Source of the DNA: Butyrivibrio sp. CAG:318
GTDB lineage: Bacteria; Bacillota; Clostridia; Lachnospirales; Lachnospiraceae
Assembly (NCBI GenBank): GCA_000431815.1
Contig: FR889246.1
Span: 11,531-69,765 of the forward strand
DNA: 58,235 nucleotides
Direction of reading: 5' to 3'
Made by a program: the position numbers and the translations under genes. Below the pieces are notes generated by a model, which was not told the origin of the DNA, made no database searches, and saw only the letters and a program-made list of their open reading frames with translations. Every line of letters starts with the position of its first letter. The stretch's first letter is position 1. Shown here piece after piece: positions 27,482-35,969 of this stretch.

Positions 27482-28786
27482 TTATTGCAGTTTATCAAAA
27501 TTCTTTAATACATCTTCTTTATCAAACGGCTTCATAATAAAAGCTTTGGCGCCAAGCTTAAGAGCTTCCACAACCTTCTGTTTCTGTCCGGCTGCGGTAA
27601 TCATAAGTGCCTTGGCATCATTATCATATTTCATAATCTGTGCAAGAGCTCCGACACCGTCAAGACGTGGCATTGTAATATCAAGAGTTACTATGTCAGG
27701 CTTAAGCCTCTTATATTCTTCAACAGCCTCTTCTCCGTCTGCCGCTTCACCGACAACGGCATATCCGTTATCCTCAAGAAGTGCGCGGAGCATTCTGCGG
27801 ATAAGCATGGAATCATCAACGATAAGCACGCCAGCCTTAGCCGAAGACATATCAACATCGGACTGTGTCTTACCGGTCATGACATGGTATTCATTATCGC
27901 CGAGATCAACATCGGAATCAATTGCAATGCACATATTGAAATGCTTTCCGGCAACATATACAGGCATTATGTAAAATGTACCCTTCGCATGTCCGTCAAC
28001 ATATACAACAGGCGGTTCCATATCTATCTCAATGCCTTTGTCACTGAGCTCAGAAGCAAAAAGACCGTCGTTCATATTGGCAAACTCACATACCGCATCC
28101 ATGGCCGCATCATCAAGCTTAACAAAATCATCATCGGCAAATCCCTTAGCAAGTTCAAGTATTCCCGATGTATCCTTATCTGCCGCAAATCCGAGATATA
28201 CTTTATGATCTCCGACTGTATGCTGTCCCATGATATATGAATAATCAAAACCATCTGCCTTATATGCCTTATCCATATAGAAATCGCTTGTAACAAAACG
28301 AACTATATTACGAAGTGCAAGTCCTGCAATTCCGGCCACATACTCCGGTGCATCATCCGGAACAAAATATTTGACCGTTGCCTCAATATCATCATTCTTA
28401 AGCGCCTTCATCTCTTCTGCAGCGAAACCCATCTCCGCTCCAAAGGCTGTAAGATATTTATCAAGTTCCGATATGTCAACATACTTCTTCTCTGTGAGAA
28501 TCTGTATGAATTTCATTGCTGCATTCCCCTGCTTATCGAGGAGTTCCTTAAGCTGGGCTCCCGTAAGATATCCCTGTTCAATGGCGATATCTCCGAATCT
28601 CTTATCCATCTGTGTCTGAAGATGATTAATCTCCTCTGCCTGCTTCTCTGTAAGAAGCTTCTCTGCAACCGCAATGGTGCCTAATTTAACCCTTGCCTGT
28701 GCCTGCTCGCTGAGAACCTCGCGAAGCTGCACATCTGTAAGCACCTTCTTGTCTACAAGGTACTTTCCCAATAACTGACTGAACAT
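27482..28786 (-). CDS. Response regulator with GspE-N-like repeats, CheX-like middle and CheY receiver, 434 aa
   Basis: An unusual signalling protein. Residues 1-95 hold two helical segments of the kind found at GspE/PilB N-termini (LLGKYLVDKKVLTDVQLREVL and RFGDIAIEQGYLTGAQLKELL). The middle (about 100-305) resembles CheX-type phosphatase folds, weakly. The C-terminal 117 residues are a full receiver: LIVDDSMLIRRML, phosphoacceptor in VTLDITMPRLDG, ITAAG and MKPF. No DNA-binding domain is present. The start is ATG 28786 with GGAG ten bases upstream; an ATG at 28816 has no ribosome binding site. Its promoter overlaps the trp terminator. A role in chemotaxis or motility is likely but unproven. 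Confidence 0.75.
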   Translation of the reverse strand: MFSQLLGKYLVDKKVLTDVQLREVLSEQAQARVKLGTIAVAEKLLTEKQAEEINHLQTQMDKRFGDIAIEQGYLTGAQLKELLDKQGNAAMKFIQILTEKKYVDISELDKYLTAFGAEMGFAAEEMKALKNDDIEATVKYFVPDDAPEYVAGIAGLALRNIVRFVTSDFYMDKAYKADGFDYSYIMGQHTVGDHKVYLGFAADKDTSGILELAKGFADDDFVKLDDAAMDAVCEFANMNDGLFASELSDKGIEIDMEPPVVYVDGHAKGTFYIMPVYVAGKHFNMCIAIDSDVDLGDNEYHVMTGKTQSDVDMSSAKAGVLIVDDSMLIRRMLRALLEDNGYAVVGEAADGEEAVEEYKRLKPDIVTLDITMPRLDGVGALAQIMKYDNDAKALMITAAGQKQKVVEALKLGAKAFIMKPFDKEDVLKNFDKLQ

Positions 28787-28843
28787 AATGTACACACTCC
28801 TTGCATTCCGCCACATGCGGAAAAATTTTCAATTAGTAGAAAA

Positions 28844-28872
28844 ATTATAACATAAAGACCGCATTAATTCAA
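28844..28872 (-). promoter_or_regulatory. Promoter of the receiver-protein gene, nested in the trp terminator
   Basis: On the minus strand TTGAAT (28867-28872) and TATAAT (28844-28849) are 17 bases apart. The -35 box lies in the loop of the trp operon terminator hairpin, and the spacer is its descending arm. Transcription would start near 28837, about 50 bases before the ATG at 28786. Confidence 0.7.
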
Positions 28873-28887
28873 CAAAAAATGCGGTCT
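28850..28887 (-). terminator. Terminator of the trp operon
   Basis: ATGCGGTCT (28879-28887) pairs with AGACCGCAT (28856-28864) across a 14-base A/T-rich loop, 16 bases after the trpA stop. Only three U follow immediately (TTTATG), so termination may be partial. Confidence 0.65.
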
Positions 28888-28902
28888 TCTGACAATATGC
28901 GA

Positions 28903-29676
28903 TTATTTCAATGCGTCTTTCATTTTCTTAACATACTCAGCAACATGGGCAGGGCTGTCATTGCCATATGTGCCGCAGATTTTTACTATTGCAGAGCCTA
29001 CAATTACGCCGTCGGCATTCTGCGCCATATGTGCCGCCTGTTCAGGTGTTGATATACCGAATCCCACAGCGCACGGAATATCTTTACGGGCTTTTACAAG
29101 TGAAGTCATTTCGCTTATATCGGTCGTAATTTCGTTACGCACACCGGTAACTCCAAGTGATGACACGCAATAAACGAAACCTTCCGCATCTGAGGCAATC
29201 ATCGCAATACGTTCATGCGATGTCGGTGCGATAAGCGATATCATATCCATGCCGTGTTTTCTGAAAGCCGGAGCAAATTCTTCTTTTTCCTCATATGGGA
29301 CATCCGGAAGAATTATTCCGTCCATTCCCGCTTCAGCTGCATTCGCAGCAAATCTTTCTATTCCGTACGAAAAAACAACGTTGGCATATGTCATGAATAC
29401 TAACGGTACCTTGGCAACCCTGCGTACTCTCTTAACCATCTCAAATACCTTGTCGGTTGTCACTCCACCCGAAAGCGCACGGATATTGGCCGCCTGAATA
29501 ACCGGGCCTTCCGCCGTCGGGTCGGAAAAGGGGATTCCAAGTTCAATAAGATTTGCACCTGCTTTTTCCATTTCAATTATAATCTGTTCGGTAACCTCTA
29601 ACGACGGGTCTCCGCATGTGATAAAAGGTATGAATGCTTTGCCGTGTGCAAAGGCTTCTTTAATTCTGTTATTCAT
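28903..29676 (-). CDS. trpA: Tryptophan synthase alpha chain
   Basis: TrpA cleaves indole-3-glycerol phosphate to indole, which passes to TrpB. The TIM-barrel protein of 257 residues has FIPFITCGDPSLE at the N-terminus with the catalytic Glu in LIELGIPFSDPTAEGPVIQ and the catalytic Asp in DGIILPDVPYEE; SLGVTGVR and VGFGIS bind phosphate. The start is ATG 29676 with GGGGAGG upstream; a start 27 bases earlier lacks support. It overlaps the end of trpB by eight bases, so translation is coupled. Confidence 0.97.
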   Translation of the reverse strand: MNNRIKEAFAHGKAFIPFITCGDPSLEVTEQIIIEMEKAGANLIELGIPFSDPTAEGPVIQAANIRALSGGVTTDKVFEMVKRVRRVAKVPLVFMTYANVVFSYGIERFAANAAEAGMDGIILPDVPYEEKEEFAPAFRKHGMDMISLIAPTSHERIAMIASDAEGFVYCVSSLGVTGVRNEITTDISEMTSLVKARKDIPCAVGFGISTPEQAAHMAQNADGVIVGSAIVKICGTYGNDSPAHVAEYVKKMKDALK

Positions 29677-30853
29677 GGATATCCTCCCCTCTGTAACGTG
29701 CAATCGCAGCGCAGTCTTTATCTCCGCGTCCCGATACGTTTACAACGATTATTTTGTCTTTGTCCATTGCAGGAGCAAGCTTCATGGCATATGCAATGGC
29801 GTGTGCACTTTCTATTGCAGGGATTATGCCCTCTGTTCTTGACAAGAATTCAAAAGCATCAACCGCCTCGTCATCTGTTATCGCGACATATTCCGCACGG
29901 CCCGTATCATACAGATATGCGTGTTCCGGTCCGACTCCCGGATAGTCAAGTCCCGCTGAAATCGAATAAACCGGTGCGATCTGTCCATACTCATCCTGGC
30001 AGAAATATGATTTCATTCCATGGAAAATTCCAAGTTTTCCGGTTGAAATGGTAGCTGCCGTGTCTGCAGTATCTATTCCTCTTCCGGCAGCCTCACATCC
30101 TATAAGCCTGACATCTTTGTCTTCTATAAAATTGTAAAATGCTCCTATCGCGTTAGAGCCGCCGCCCACGCACGCAATTACCGCATCCGGAAGTCTGCCC
30201 TCCGCCTCAAGGATCTGTTCTTTAATCTCTTTGGAGATTACCGCCTGAAAATCCCTTACGATAGTCGGGAACGGATGCGGACCCATTACGGATCCGAGAA
30301 CATAATGTGTATCGTCAATACGGTTAGTCCACTCACGCATGGCTTCTGAAACCGCATCCTTAAGTGTGGCTGTTCCGGAGGTTACGGCATGTACTTTGGC
30401 ACCGAGCAGTCTCATTCTGTATACATTGAGTGCCTGACGTTTCATATCTTCCTCACCCATATAAATCTCACATTCCATACCCATAAGTGCTGCCACGGTA
30501 GCTGTTGCGACTCCATGCTGTCCCGCACCTGTTTCAGCTATGACTCTTGTCTTACCCATTTTCTGGGCAAGAAGGATCTGTCCGATAACATTATTTATCT
30601 TATGCGCGCCGGTATGATTAAGATCTTCTCGCTTAAGATAAATCTTTGCGCCGCCCAGTTTCTCCGTCATATGCGAAGCATAATAAAGCCTTGACGGTCT
30701 GCCCGCATAATTGTTTAGCAGATCCGTAAGTTCCCTGTTAAATTCCGGGTCATCTTTATAATGGTTGTAAGCTTTCTCAAGCTCAATGATTGCGTTCATA
30801 AGTGTTTCCGGTATGTACTGCCCGCCATGAACGCCGAATCTTCCTTTTGACAT
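29669..30853 (-). CDS. trpB: Tryptophan synthase beta chain
   Basis: TrpB condenses indole and serine to tryptophan with pyridoxal phosphate. The 394-residue protein shows GRFGVHGGQYIPETLM, the PLP lysine in HTGAHKINNV, ETGAGQHGVATAT, and the phosphate-binding CVGGGSNAIG. It is the TrpB1 form that pairs with TrpA. ATG 30853 follows GGAGAAAATGAT. It overlaps trpA at its 3' end and follows trpF by one base. Confidence 0.98.
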   Translation of the reverse strand: MSKGRFGVHGGQYIPETLMNAIIELEKAYNHYKDDPEFNRELTDLLNNYAGRPSRLYYASHMTEKLGGAKIYLKREDLNHTGAHKINNVIGQILLAQKMGKTRVIAETGAGQHGVATATVAALMGMECEIYMGEEDMKRQALNVYRMRLLGAKVHAVTSGTATLKDAVSEAMREWTNRIDDTHYVLGSVMGPHPFPTIVRDFQAVISKEIKEQILEAEGRLPDAVIACVGGGSNAIGAFYNFIEDKDVRLIGCEAAGRGIDTADTAATISTGKLGIFHGMKSYFCQDEYGQIAPVYSISAGLDYPGVGPEHAYLYDTGRAEYVAITDDEAVDAFEFLSRTEGIIPAIESAHAIAYAMKLAPAMDKDKIIVVNVSGRGDKDCAAIARYRGEDIHE

Positions 30854-30854
30854 A

Positions 30855-31451
30855 TCATTTTCTCCTAACTATATCTATTATTTTATGAATTTTATCCGGG
30901 TCTTTGTAACCGTCTGTCTCAACACCGCTTGAAACATCCACACAATACGGATTAAATTTAAGTGCTTCTTCAATATTGGAAATATCAATCCCACCGGCAA
31001 TAAAAAAATCCCTTCCTACATCGTGGACGTGCGTCCAGTCAAATTGCTCTCCGCTTCCTCCTGCGCCGTTATCCCAAAGCAGGTAATCTGCAGGATTATG
31101 TCTGTAACGGTCTATATCGTCTGACGTTCTTACCGATACCGATTTAATTATCGGTACTCCCGTCCTTTTGGCAAGCCATGTAACGTCATCATCGCTTTCA
31201 TGTCCATGAAGCTGCACTACGTTAATTATACCTGATTCCGTTATTTTGGCAATCTTTTCACGATTTTCATCAACAAATACACCAACCCTTTGTATTCCGT
31301 CATCAAGTCTGCGTGCCATATTTTCTGCCATCCCGGCCGTTATGTGTCGTCTGCTCGGTGCAAATATAAATCCGACATAATCCGGCCTGTAAAGGTTAAC
31401 CGCCTCCACATCTTCCATACGCATAAGTCCGCATATTTTGATTCTTGCCAT
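30855..31451 (-). CDS. trpF: Phosphoribosylanthranilate isomerase
   Basis: TrpF isomerises phosphoribosylanthranilate to CdRP. The 198-residue TIM barrel begins ARIKICGLMR with the catalytic Cys, has FVDENREKI, VVQLHGHESDD, and FFIAGGIDISN with the phosphate-binding glycine loop. ATG 31451 lies two bases before the trpC stop region, with GGGTGGTG upstream. It is a stand-alone gene, not fused to trpC as in enterobacteria. Confidence 0.95.
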   Translation of the reverse strand: MARIKICGLMRMEDVEAVNLYRPDYVGFIFAPSRRHITAGMAENMARRLDDGIQRVGVFVDENREKIAKITESGIINVVQLHGHESDDDVTWLAKRTGVPIIKSVSVRTSDDIDRYRHNPADYLLWDNGAGGSGEQFDWTHVHDVGRDFFIAGGIDISNIEEALKFNPYCVDVSSGVETDGYKDPDKIHKIIDIVRRK

Positions 31452-31452
31452 G

Positions 31453-32238
31453 TTACACCACCCTGCCCCTCAGCTCATCGAGAGCTTTTTTCTTGTCCGG
31501 AGCACGCATCAGTGTTTCGCCTATAAGGACCGCATCCGTATTATTCTTATACAGAGCCGCGATATCTTCCGCGTTTCGGATTCCGCTTTCCGACACATAT
31601 ACAATATCATCAGGAACGAGTTTTCTGAGTCTTGTGCTCGTGTTTATATCAACCTTAAACGTTTTAAGGTCACGGTTGTTCACACCTATTATTCTCGCAC
31701 CGGATGCTATTGCCCGCCTTACTTCTTCCTCGGTGTGTGCTTCAACGAGTGCCGATAATCCAAGCGAATCAGCGATTTTCTGAAATCTTGCAAGTTCCTC
31801 ATCCGTAAGTATTGCACAGATTAACAAAACAGCCGATGCACCTAACACCTTTGCTTCATATATCATGTACTCATCAACGGTAAAATCCTTTCTCAACACC
31901 GGAATCTGCACATGTGCCGCAATTTCCTTAAGATAATCGTCACTACCCTTGAAATAGTATGGTTCGGTAAGACACGATATTGCGGCCGCTCCGGCTTTTT
32001 CATATTCTCCGGCAATCTGCATATACGGAAAGTCCTCCGCAATTATGCCCTTGGACGGGGATGCTTTCTTGACCTCGCAGATGAAACTCATTCCGTCTTT
32101 TTTCAGTGCCTTTTCAAAAGGAAATCCGGTGTTACATTCCATTGAATATGCTCTCTGTTTCAACTCTTCCACCGGATGCGCCGATGCATTTAATGCAACC
32201 CGTTCCCTTGTTTTGGCAGCTATTTCATCAAGTATCAT
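31453..32238 (-). CDS. trpC: Indole-3-glycerol phosphate synthase
   Basis: TrpC closes the indole ring from CdRP. The 261-residue barrel has the active-site lysines in CEVKKASPSKGII and VLRKDFTVDEYMIYEA, plus IIGVNNRDLKTF and VSESGIRNAEDI, all diagnostic. The start is ATG 32238 after CGAGGTATAAGAC. It lies between trpD (3-base gap) and trpF. Confidence 0.97.
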   Translation of the reverse strand: MILDEIAAKTRERVALNASAHPVEELKQRAYSMECNTGFPFEKALKKDGMSFICEVKKASPSKGIIAEDFPYMQIAGEYEKAGAAAISCLTEPYYFKGSDDYLKEIAAHVQIPVLRKDFTVDEYMIYEAKVLGASAVLLICAILTDEELARFQKIADSLGLSALVEAHTEEEVRRAIASGARIIGVNNRDLKTFKVDINTSTRLRKLVPDDIVYVSESGIRNAEDIAALYKNNTDAVLIGETLMRAPDKKKALDELRGRVV

Positions 32239-32241
32239 GTC

Positions 32242-33252
32242 TTATACCTCGTTTGAATATCTGACAAAATCATCTAATTTTGCTTTGGCCGCACCACTAT
32301 CGATAAGTTCGCCTGCAAGCTTGATTCCGGCTTCGAGTGAATCGGCGGCACCTCCGATATAAAGTCCGGCTCCAGCATTAAGCATAACCGCATTACGTTT
32401 CGCGCCTGTGGCACCATCCAGAATTTCTCTTGTTATAGCCGCGTTTTCTTCAGGTGTTCCTCCGACAAGTTCTGATTTGTCACACGGTTCAAATCCAAAC
32501 TGTTCAGGTGTTATCGTGTATGATGTAAATTCTTCGTCTTTTACCTCGCATACTTTAGTCGGCGCGCTGGCAGAAATCTCATCAAGTCCGTCGGTTCCGT
32601 AGACAACCATCGCTCTTTTTACACCGAGGTTTGCCAGAACTCTCGCAAGAGGTTCAACAAGTGCTTCATCATATACTCCCATAACCTGCATATTGGCTGC
32701 CGCCGGATTGGTAAGCGGTCCGAGAATGTTGAACACTGTTCTGATTCCGAGTTCTTTTCTTACCGGGCCTACATATTTCATTGCCGAATGATATTTCTGT
32801 GCAAAAAGGAAACATATACCCGTCTCTGTAAGTACCTTAAGACTCTGTTCCGGTTCAATATCAATCTTAACTCCGAGTGCTTCAAGCACATCTGCAGCAC
32901 CGCTTTTGCTGGATGCTGCGCGGTTACCGTGTTTGGCAACCGGTACGCCCCCTGCCGCAATGACCATGGCTGATGTCGTTGAGATGTTAAATGAATTTGA
33001 TTTATCCCCGCCGGTTCCGACGATTTCAAGGACGTCCATATCATGCTTAAGTCCGGTTCCGTGCTCTCTCATTCCTGCTGCCGACGCGGTAATTTCTTCG
33101 ATTGTCTCGCCCTTCATGGCAAGCGCCGTAAGATATGCGCTCATCTGCACCGGAGATGCCTCTCCGCTCATGATTTCGTCCATCACAGTCTTGGCAGTAT
33201 CATATGTCAGGTTCTTCTTATTTGTAAGTTCAATTATTGCTTCTTTTATCAT
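32242..33252 (-). CDS. trpD: Anthranilate phosphoribosyltransferase
   Basis: TrpD joins anthranilate and PRPP. The 336-residue protein has the PRPP loop EIVGTGGDKSNSFNIST near residue 80, KHGNRAASSKSGAADVLEALG, and the C-terminal MLNAGAGLYIGG. It is not fused to TrpG. ATG 33252 comes one base after the trpG stop with AAAGGAGCC upstream. Confidence 0.97.
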   Translation of the reverse strand: MIKEAIIELTNKKNLTYDTAKTVMDEIMSGEASPVQMSAYLTALAMKGETIEEITASAAGMREHGTGLKHDMDVLEIVGTGGDKSNSFNISTTSAMVIAAGGVPVAKHGNRAASSKSGAADVLEALGVKIDIEPEQSLKVLTETGICFLFAQKYHSAMKYVGPVRKELGIRTVFNILGPLTNPAAANMQVMGVYDEALVEPLARVLANLGVKRAMVVYGTDGLDEISASAPTKVCEVKDEEFTSYTITPEQFGFEPCDKSELVGGTPEENAAITREILDGATGAKRNAVMLNAGAGLYIGGAADSLEAGIKLAGELIDSGAAKAKLDDFVRYSNEV

Positions 33253-33253
33253 T

Positions 33254-33838
33254 TTATCTGGCTCCTTTCACTTTAATCTTAAGAAAATTATCAATAATCT
33301 TATATCCGTCCGGCGTAAGCACCGATTCCGGATGAAACTGCAGTCCGTATACCGGATAATCCCTGTGTTCAACCGCCATTATTTCGCCGTCATCCGTAAC
33401 CGCCGTAACTTTCAGGCAGTCAGGAATCGTATCGGGCACCGCCGCAAGTGAATGATATCTTGCGACTTTAATTTTATGATCCATGCCCTTAAAAATCGGG
33501 CTTTCATTATCAAGCGTTGCCACTGATGTTTTACCGTGCATAAGCTGTTTTGCATATGAAACCTCGGCTCCGAATGCCTTGCATATAGCCTGATGTCCGA
33601 GGCACACGCCCATAACCGGTATCTTACCCGCAAAATATTTTGCTGTTTCAATGCAGATTCCTGCATCCTCAGGTCTCTTCGGTCCCGGTGAAAGAAAAAT
33701 ATACTCTGGCGCCATCTCTTCTATTTTCTGTATTCCCACTTCATCGTTCCTGACAACTTTGATATCATCTCTGATACTGCCTATCAGTTGATAAAGATTG
33801 TACGAAAAACTGTCATAATTATCAATCAAAAGTATCAT
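33254..33838 (-). CDS. trpG: Anthranilate synthase glutamine amidotransferase component
   Basis: TrpG supplies ammonia from glutamine to TrpE. The 194-residue class I amidotransferase has IDNYDSFSYNLYQ, the catalytic Cys in MGVCLGHQAI, LMHGKTS and the catalytic His-Glu in GLQFHPESVLTPDG. It may also serve p-aminobenzoate synthesis, as no pabA is visible here. Its ATG overlaps the trpE stop by one base. Confidence 0.96.
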   Translation of the reverse strand: MILLIDNYDSFSYNLYQLIGSIRDDIKVVRNDEVGIQKIEEMAPEYIFLSPGPKRPEDAGICIETAKYFAGKIPVMGVCLGHQAICKAFGAEVSYAKQLMHGKTSVATLDNESPIFKGMDHKIKVARYHSLAAVPDTIPDCLKVTAVTDDGEIMAVEHRDYPVYGLQFHPESVLTPDGYKIIDNFLKIKVKGAR

Positions 33839-35310
33839 TATTCCAGACCTCCCTGTGCCATATCGAGCGCGTTCATAACGGCTTTTGCTTTATTAATGCA
33901 TTCCTGATATTCATTTTCCGGAATGCTGTCGGCCACAATTCCTGCACCCGATCTCACAAAGACTTTACCGTTTTTGGCAAAGGCAAGCCTTATCGCAATG
34001 CATGTATCAAGATTGCCGGTAAAATCAATATATCCTATCGCTCCGCCGTAAATTCCTCTCTTGTTGTTCTCAAGTTCGCATATAAGTTCACACGCCCTTA
34101 GCTTTGGCGCTCCCGAAAGAGTTCCTGCCGGAAGTATTGAATCCACGGCATCAAGTGCATCCTTATCATCTCTGATAATTCCGCGCACCGTTGAACCGAT
34201 GTGCATTACATGCGAATATCTTTCGATATTCATATATTTTTCAACCTCGACCGAGCCTATTTTGCTGATTCTTCCTATATCATTGCGTCCAAGGTCCACA
34301 AGCATATTGTGCTCGGCAAGTTCTTTTTCATCTGCAAGCAGTTCTTTTTCCAGTGCAAGATCCTCTTCATCGGTATTGCCCCTCGGTCTTGTACCGGCAA
34401 GCGGGAATGTATGAAGCACACCGTTTTCAAGCTTAACCAGTGTCTCAGGCGACGCCCCGGCAATCTCAATATCATCGCTCGAAAAATAAAACATATACGG
34501 GGAAGGATTGGTCATTCGAAGTGCCCTGTAAGTATCAAGAAGGCTTCCTTCAATATCAGCTTCTATCCTGTTGGAAAGAACTATCTGGAATATATCTCCT
34601 TCGTGAATGTAATGTTTGGCCTTCTCAACCATGCTGCAATACTCATCCCTGCCGAAAAGATACCTGTAACCGCTTTTGAATCTGAGCGGGCTGTCCTCCG
34701 CCATTTCTCCCTGCGTAAGCAGAGTCTTCATTGTACGGAGCTCGAGTTCTCCTTTATGATAAGCTGTTGCAATATCATCCGTCTTAACATTTACGATCAG
34801 AATCAGTTTCTGTCTGTAGTTATCAAATACCACAATTTTGTCAAAAAGCATCAAATCCACATCTTTAAACGATTCTTCATCATCAGCATTAAGATTGAGT
34901 GTTGTCTCACTGTATTTTATATAATCATATGAAAAATATCCGACCAGTCCTCCGGTAAAAGGCGGCATGTCTTCAATAACCGGACTTCTGTTGTCTGCAA
35001 TTATTCTTCGAATGGTATCACCCGGATGCATGGTTCCTTCCTTTATCTCCATGCCGCTTTTTATTCTCATCACGCCGTTCTGGCATGTGAACTCAAGTGT
35101 CGGATCAAAGCCCACAAACGTATACCTTCCCCATTTCTTATCTGCCTCCGCACTTTCAAGCAGAAAAACATGTCTGCTCACTTTCTTGAGTCTTCTGATT
35201 GCCATTAACGGTGTAATCATATCCGCACAAAGTTCAATCTTTAACGGTATTCTCTTGTAATCTCCGCCCTTTATAATCTGTACGGCCTCTTCGTATGATG
35301 GATATACCAT
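33838..35310 (-). CDS. trpE: Anthranilate synthase component I
   Basis: TrpE makes anthranilate from chorismate with TrpG. The 490-residue protein keeps the tryptophan feedback site (ELCADMITPLMAIRR, LLESAE) at residues 25-60 and the catalytic half: FSSDDIEIAGASPE, GTRPRG, HNMLVDLGRND, ILPAGTLSGAPK and VRSGAGIVADS. The start is ATG 35310 with GGAGG eight bases upstream. A longer reading to 35418 would translate the T-box terminator and is rejected. It is the first gene of trpEGDCFBA, controlled by the T-box leader. Confidence 0.97.
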   Translation of the reverse strand: MVYPSYEEAVQIIKGGDYKRIPLKIELCADMITPLMAIRRLKKVSRHVFLLESAEADKKWGRYTFVGFDPTLEFTCQNGVMRIKSGMEIKEGTMHPGDTIRRIIADNRSPVIEDMPPFTGGLVGYFSYDYIKYSETTLNLNADDEESFKDVDLMLFDKIVVFDNYRQKLILIVNVKTDDIATAYHKGELELRTMKTLLTQGEMAEDSPLRFKSGYRYLFGRDEYCSMVEKAKHYIHEGDIFQIVLSNRIEADIEGSLLDTYRALRMTNPSPYMFYFSSDDIEIAGASPETLVKLENGVLHTFPLAGTRPRGNTDEEDLALEKELLADEKELAEHNMLVDLGRNDIGRISKIGSVEVEKYMNIERYSHVMHIGSTVRGIIRDDKDALDAVDSILPAGTLSGAPKLRACELICELENNKRGIYGGAIGYIDFTGNLDTCIAIRLAFAKNGKVFVRSGAGIVADSIPENEYQECINKAKAVMNALDMAQGGLE

Positions 35311-35344
35311 TTTGTGTGCCTCCTTTTTATTGGATTTATGTAAT

Positions 35345-35385
35345 AAAAAAAGTCCCTGATAATATCTTCTGATATTATCAAGGAC
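35345..35385 (-). terminator. T-box-controlled terminator before trpE
   Basis: GTCCTTGATAATATC (35371-35385 complement) pairs with GATATTATCAGGGAC (35352-35366) around a TTCT-type four-base loop, one mismatch/wobble, and is followed by seven U (35345-35351). It lies 13 bases after the T-box sequence, so the antiterminator competes with it. Confidence 0.93.
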
Positions 35386-35642
35386 GAATATACTTATCGC
35401 GGTGCCACCTTGTTTCACTTATGTTATACTTAGGTATAAAAAAAGTGCGCTTAGCGAGATACCAACATATCTCCGACAGGTAACGTGTGTCCATACGTCG
35501 CAGAATACTCAGCATATGCCTTTGACTGCGCCCTCAGTGGTCCATTTGGTAATCTGCGTTCAATCCGGCTCTCAGCATCCCGGACTCTCTGTGTGTGCAC
35601 AACTATCGTTATCTCCACTTCAACGGTTTAAATTGTTCAACT
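35345..35642 (-). promoter_or_regulatory. T-box riboswitch, tryptophan-specific, leader of trpEGDCFBA
   Basis: The untranslated leader carries the T-box sequence AAGGTGGCACCGCG (complement of 35398-35411), which pairs with the uncharged tRNA acceptor end. Upstream Stem I holds AGAGAG- and GGATGCTGAGAG-like elements and the specifier context AAATGGACCACTGAGG, giving a UGG codon (complement of 35542-35544) that matches tRNA-Trp. Low charged tRNA-Trp should favour antitermination and trp expression. The identification is direct from the conserved T-box; the exact Stem I fold was not computed. Confidence 0.93.
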
Positions 35643-35648
35643 GGATTT

Positions 35649-35677
35649 ATTAAACCATATATGAAGCCGGTTGTCAA
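35649..35677 (-). promoter_or_regulatory. Promoter of the trp operon
   Basis: On the minus strand a perfect TTGACA (35672-35677) and TTTAAT (35649-35654) are separated by 17 bases, placing the start near 35642, directly before the T-box leader and directly after the tRNA-Ser terminator. Confidence 0.88.
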
Positions 35678-35687
35678 GTTTTTTCAC

Positions 35688-35720
35688 AAAAAACACCGCA
35701 ATTCTTATACAGAACTGCGG
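35688..35720 (-). terminator. Terminator after tRNA-Ser
   Basis: CCGCAGTTCT pairs with AGAATTGCGG (35711-35720 with 35696-35705, one G-U pair, five-base loop), followed in the minus direction by TGTTTTTTG. Confidence 0.88.
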
Positions 35721-35732
35721 TGCCTCATGTAG

Positions 35733-35819
35733 CGGAGTGTGTGGGATTCGAACCCACGTGCCCAAAAAGGACAACCGCATTTCGAGTGCGGCTCGTTATG
35801 ACCACTTCGATAACACTCC
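35733..35819 (-). tRNA. tRNA-Ser (CGA)
   Basis: An 87-base tRNA with long variable arm, typical of serine tRNA. The acceptor stem is GGAGTGT paired with ACACTCC, discriminator G at 35733, T-loop GGTTCGAATCCC, and anticodon stem CCGCA/TGCGG with loop CTCGAAA, giving anticodon CGA (codon UCG). The CCA end is not encoded: the genome reads CTA. It follows tRNA-Gln after a terminator-like hairpin. Confidence 0.96.
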
Positions 35820-35830
35820 TTATTCTCTTA

Positions 35831-35860
35831 TAAAATAAAACGCACCACTTATGTGGTGCG
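35831..35860 (-). terminator. Terminator between tRNA-Gln and tRNA-Ser
   Basis: CGCACCAC and GTGGTGCG (35841-35860, four-base loop) form a perfect eight-pair stem followed in the minus direction by TTTTATTTTA. It may end tRNA-Gln transcripts or act as a processing or partial termination point before tRNA-Ser, which shows no promoter of its own. Confidence 0.75.
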
Positions 35861-35862
35861 AG

Positions 35863-35934
35863 CTGGGCTAACAGGACTCGAACCTGTAGATGCTGGAGTC
35901 AGAGTCCAGTGCCTTACCATTTGGCGATAGCCCA
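35863..35934 (-). tRNA. tRNA-Gln (CUG)
   Basis: A 72-base tRNA. Acceptor TGGGCTA pairs with TAGCCCA, discriminator G at 35863, T-arm CAGGTTCGAGTCCTG, anticodon stem CTGGA/TCCAG with loop CTCTGAC, giving anticodon CUG (codon CAG). The U1 start is usual for bacterial tRNA-Gln. CCA is not encoded. Its promoter lies about 40 bases upstream. Confidence 0.96.
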
Positions 35935-35969
35935 TCAATCATGTTCTTTCGTTCTCATGAACAAGCATT

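Noticed and set aside
28787..28816. Upstream ATG at 28816 for the receiver protein
   Set aside because: It lacks a ribosome binding site, and GGAG is well placed for ATG 28786, where the conserved repeat pattern begins.
34201..34932. A 243-codon plus-strand frame
   Set aside because: It is opposite trpE, whose reading is certain, and has no recognisable protein features.
33838..35418. Longer trpE reading beginning at 35418
   Set aside because: The extra 36 codons run through the T-box antiterminator and terminator; the start at 35310 has GGAGG at the right distance and fits the family N-terminus.
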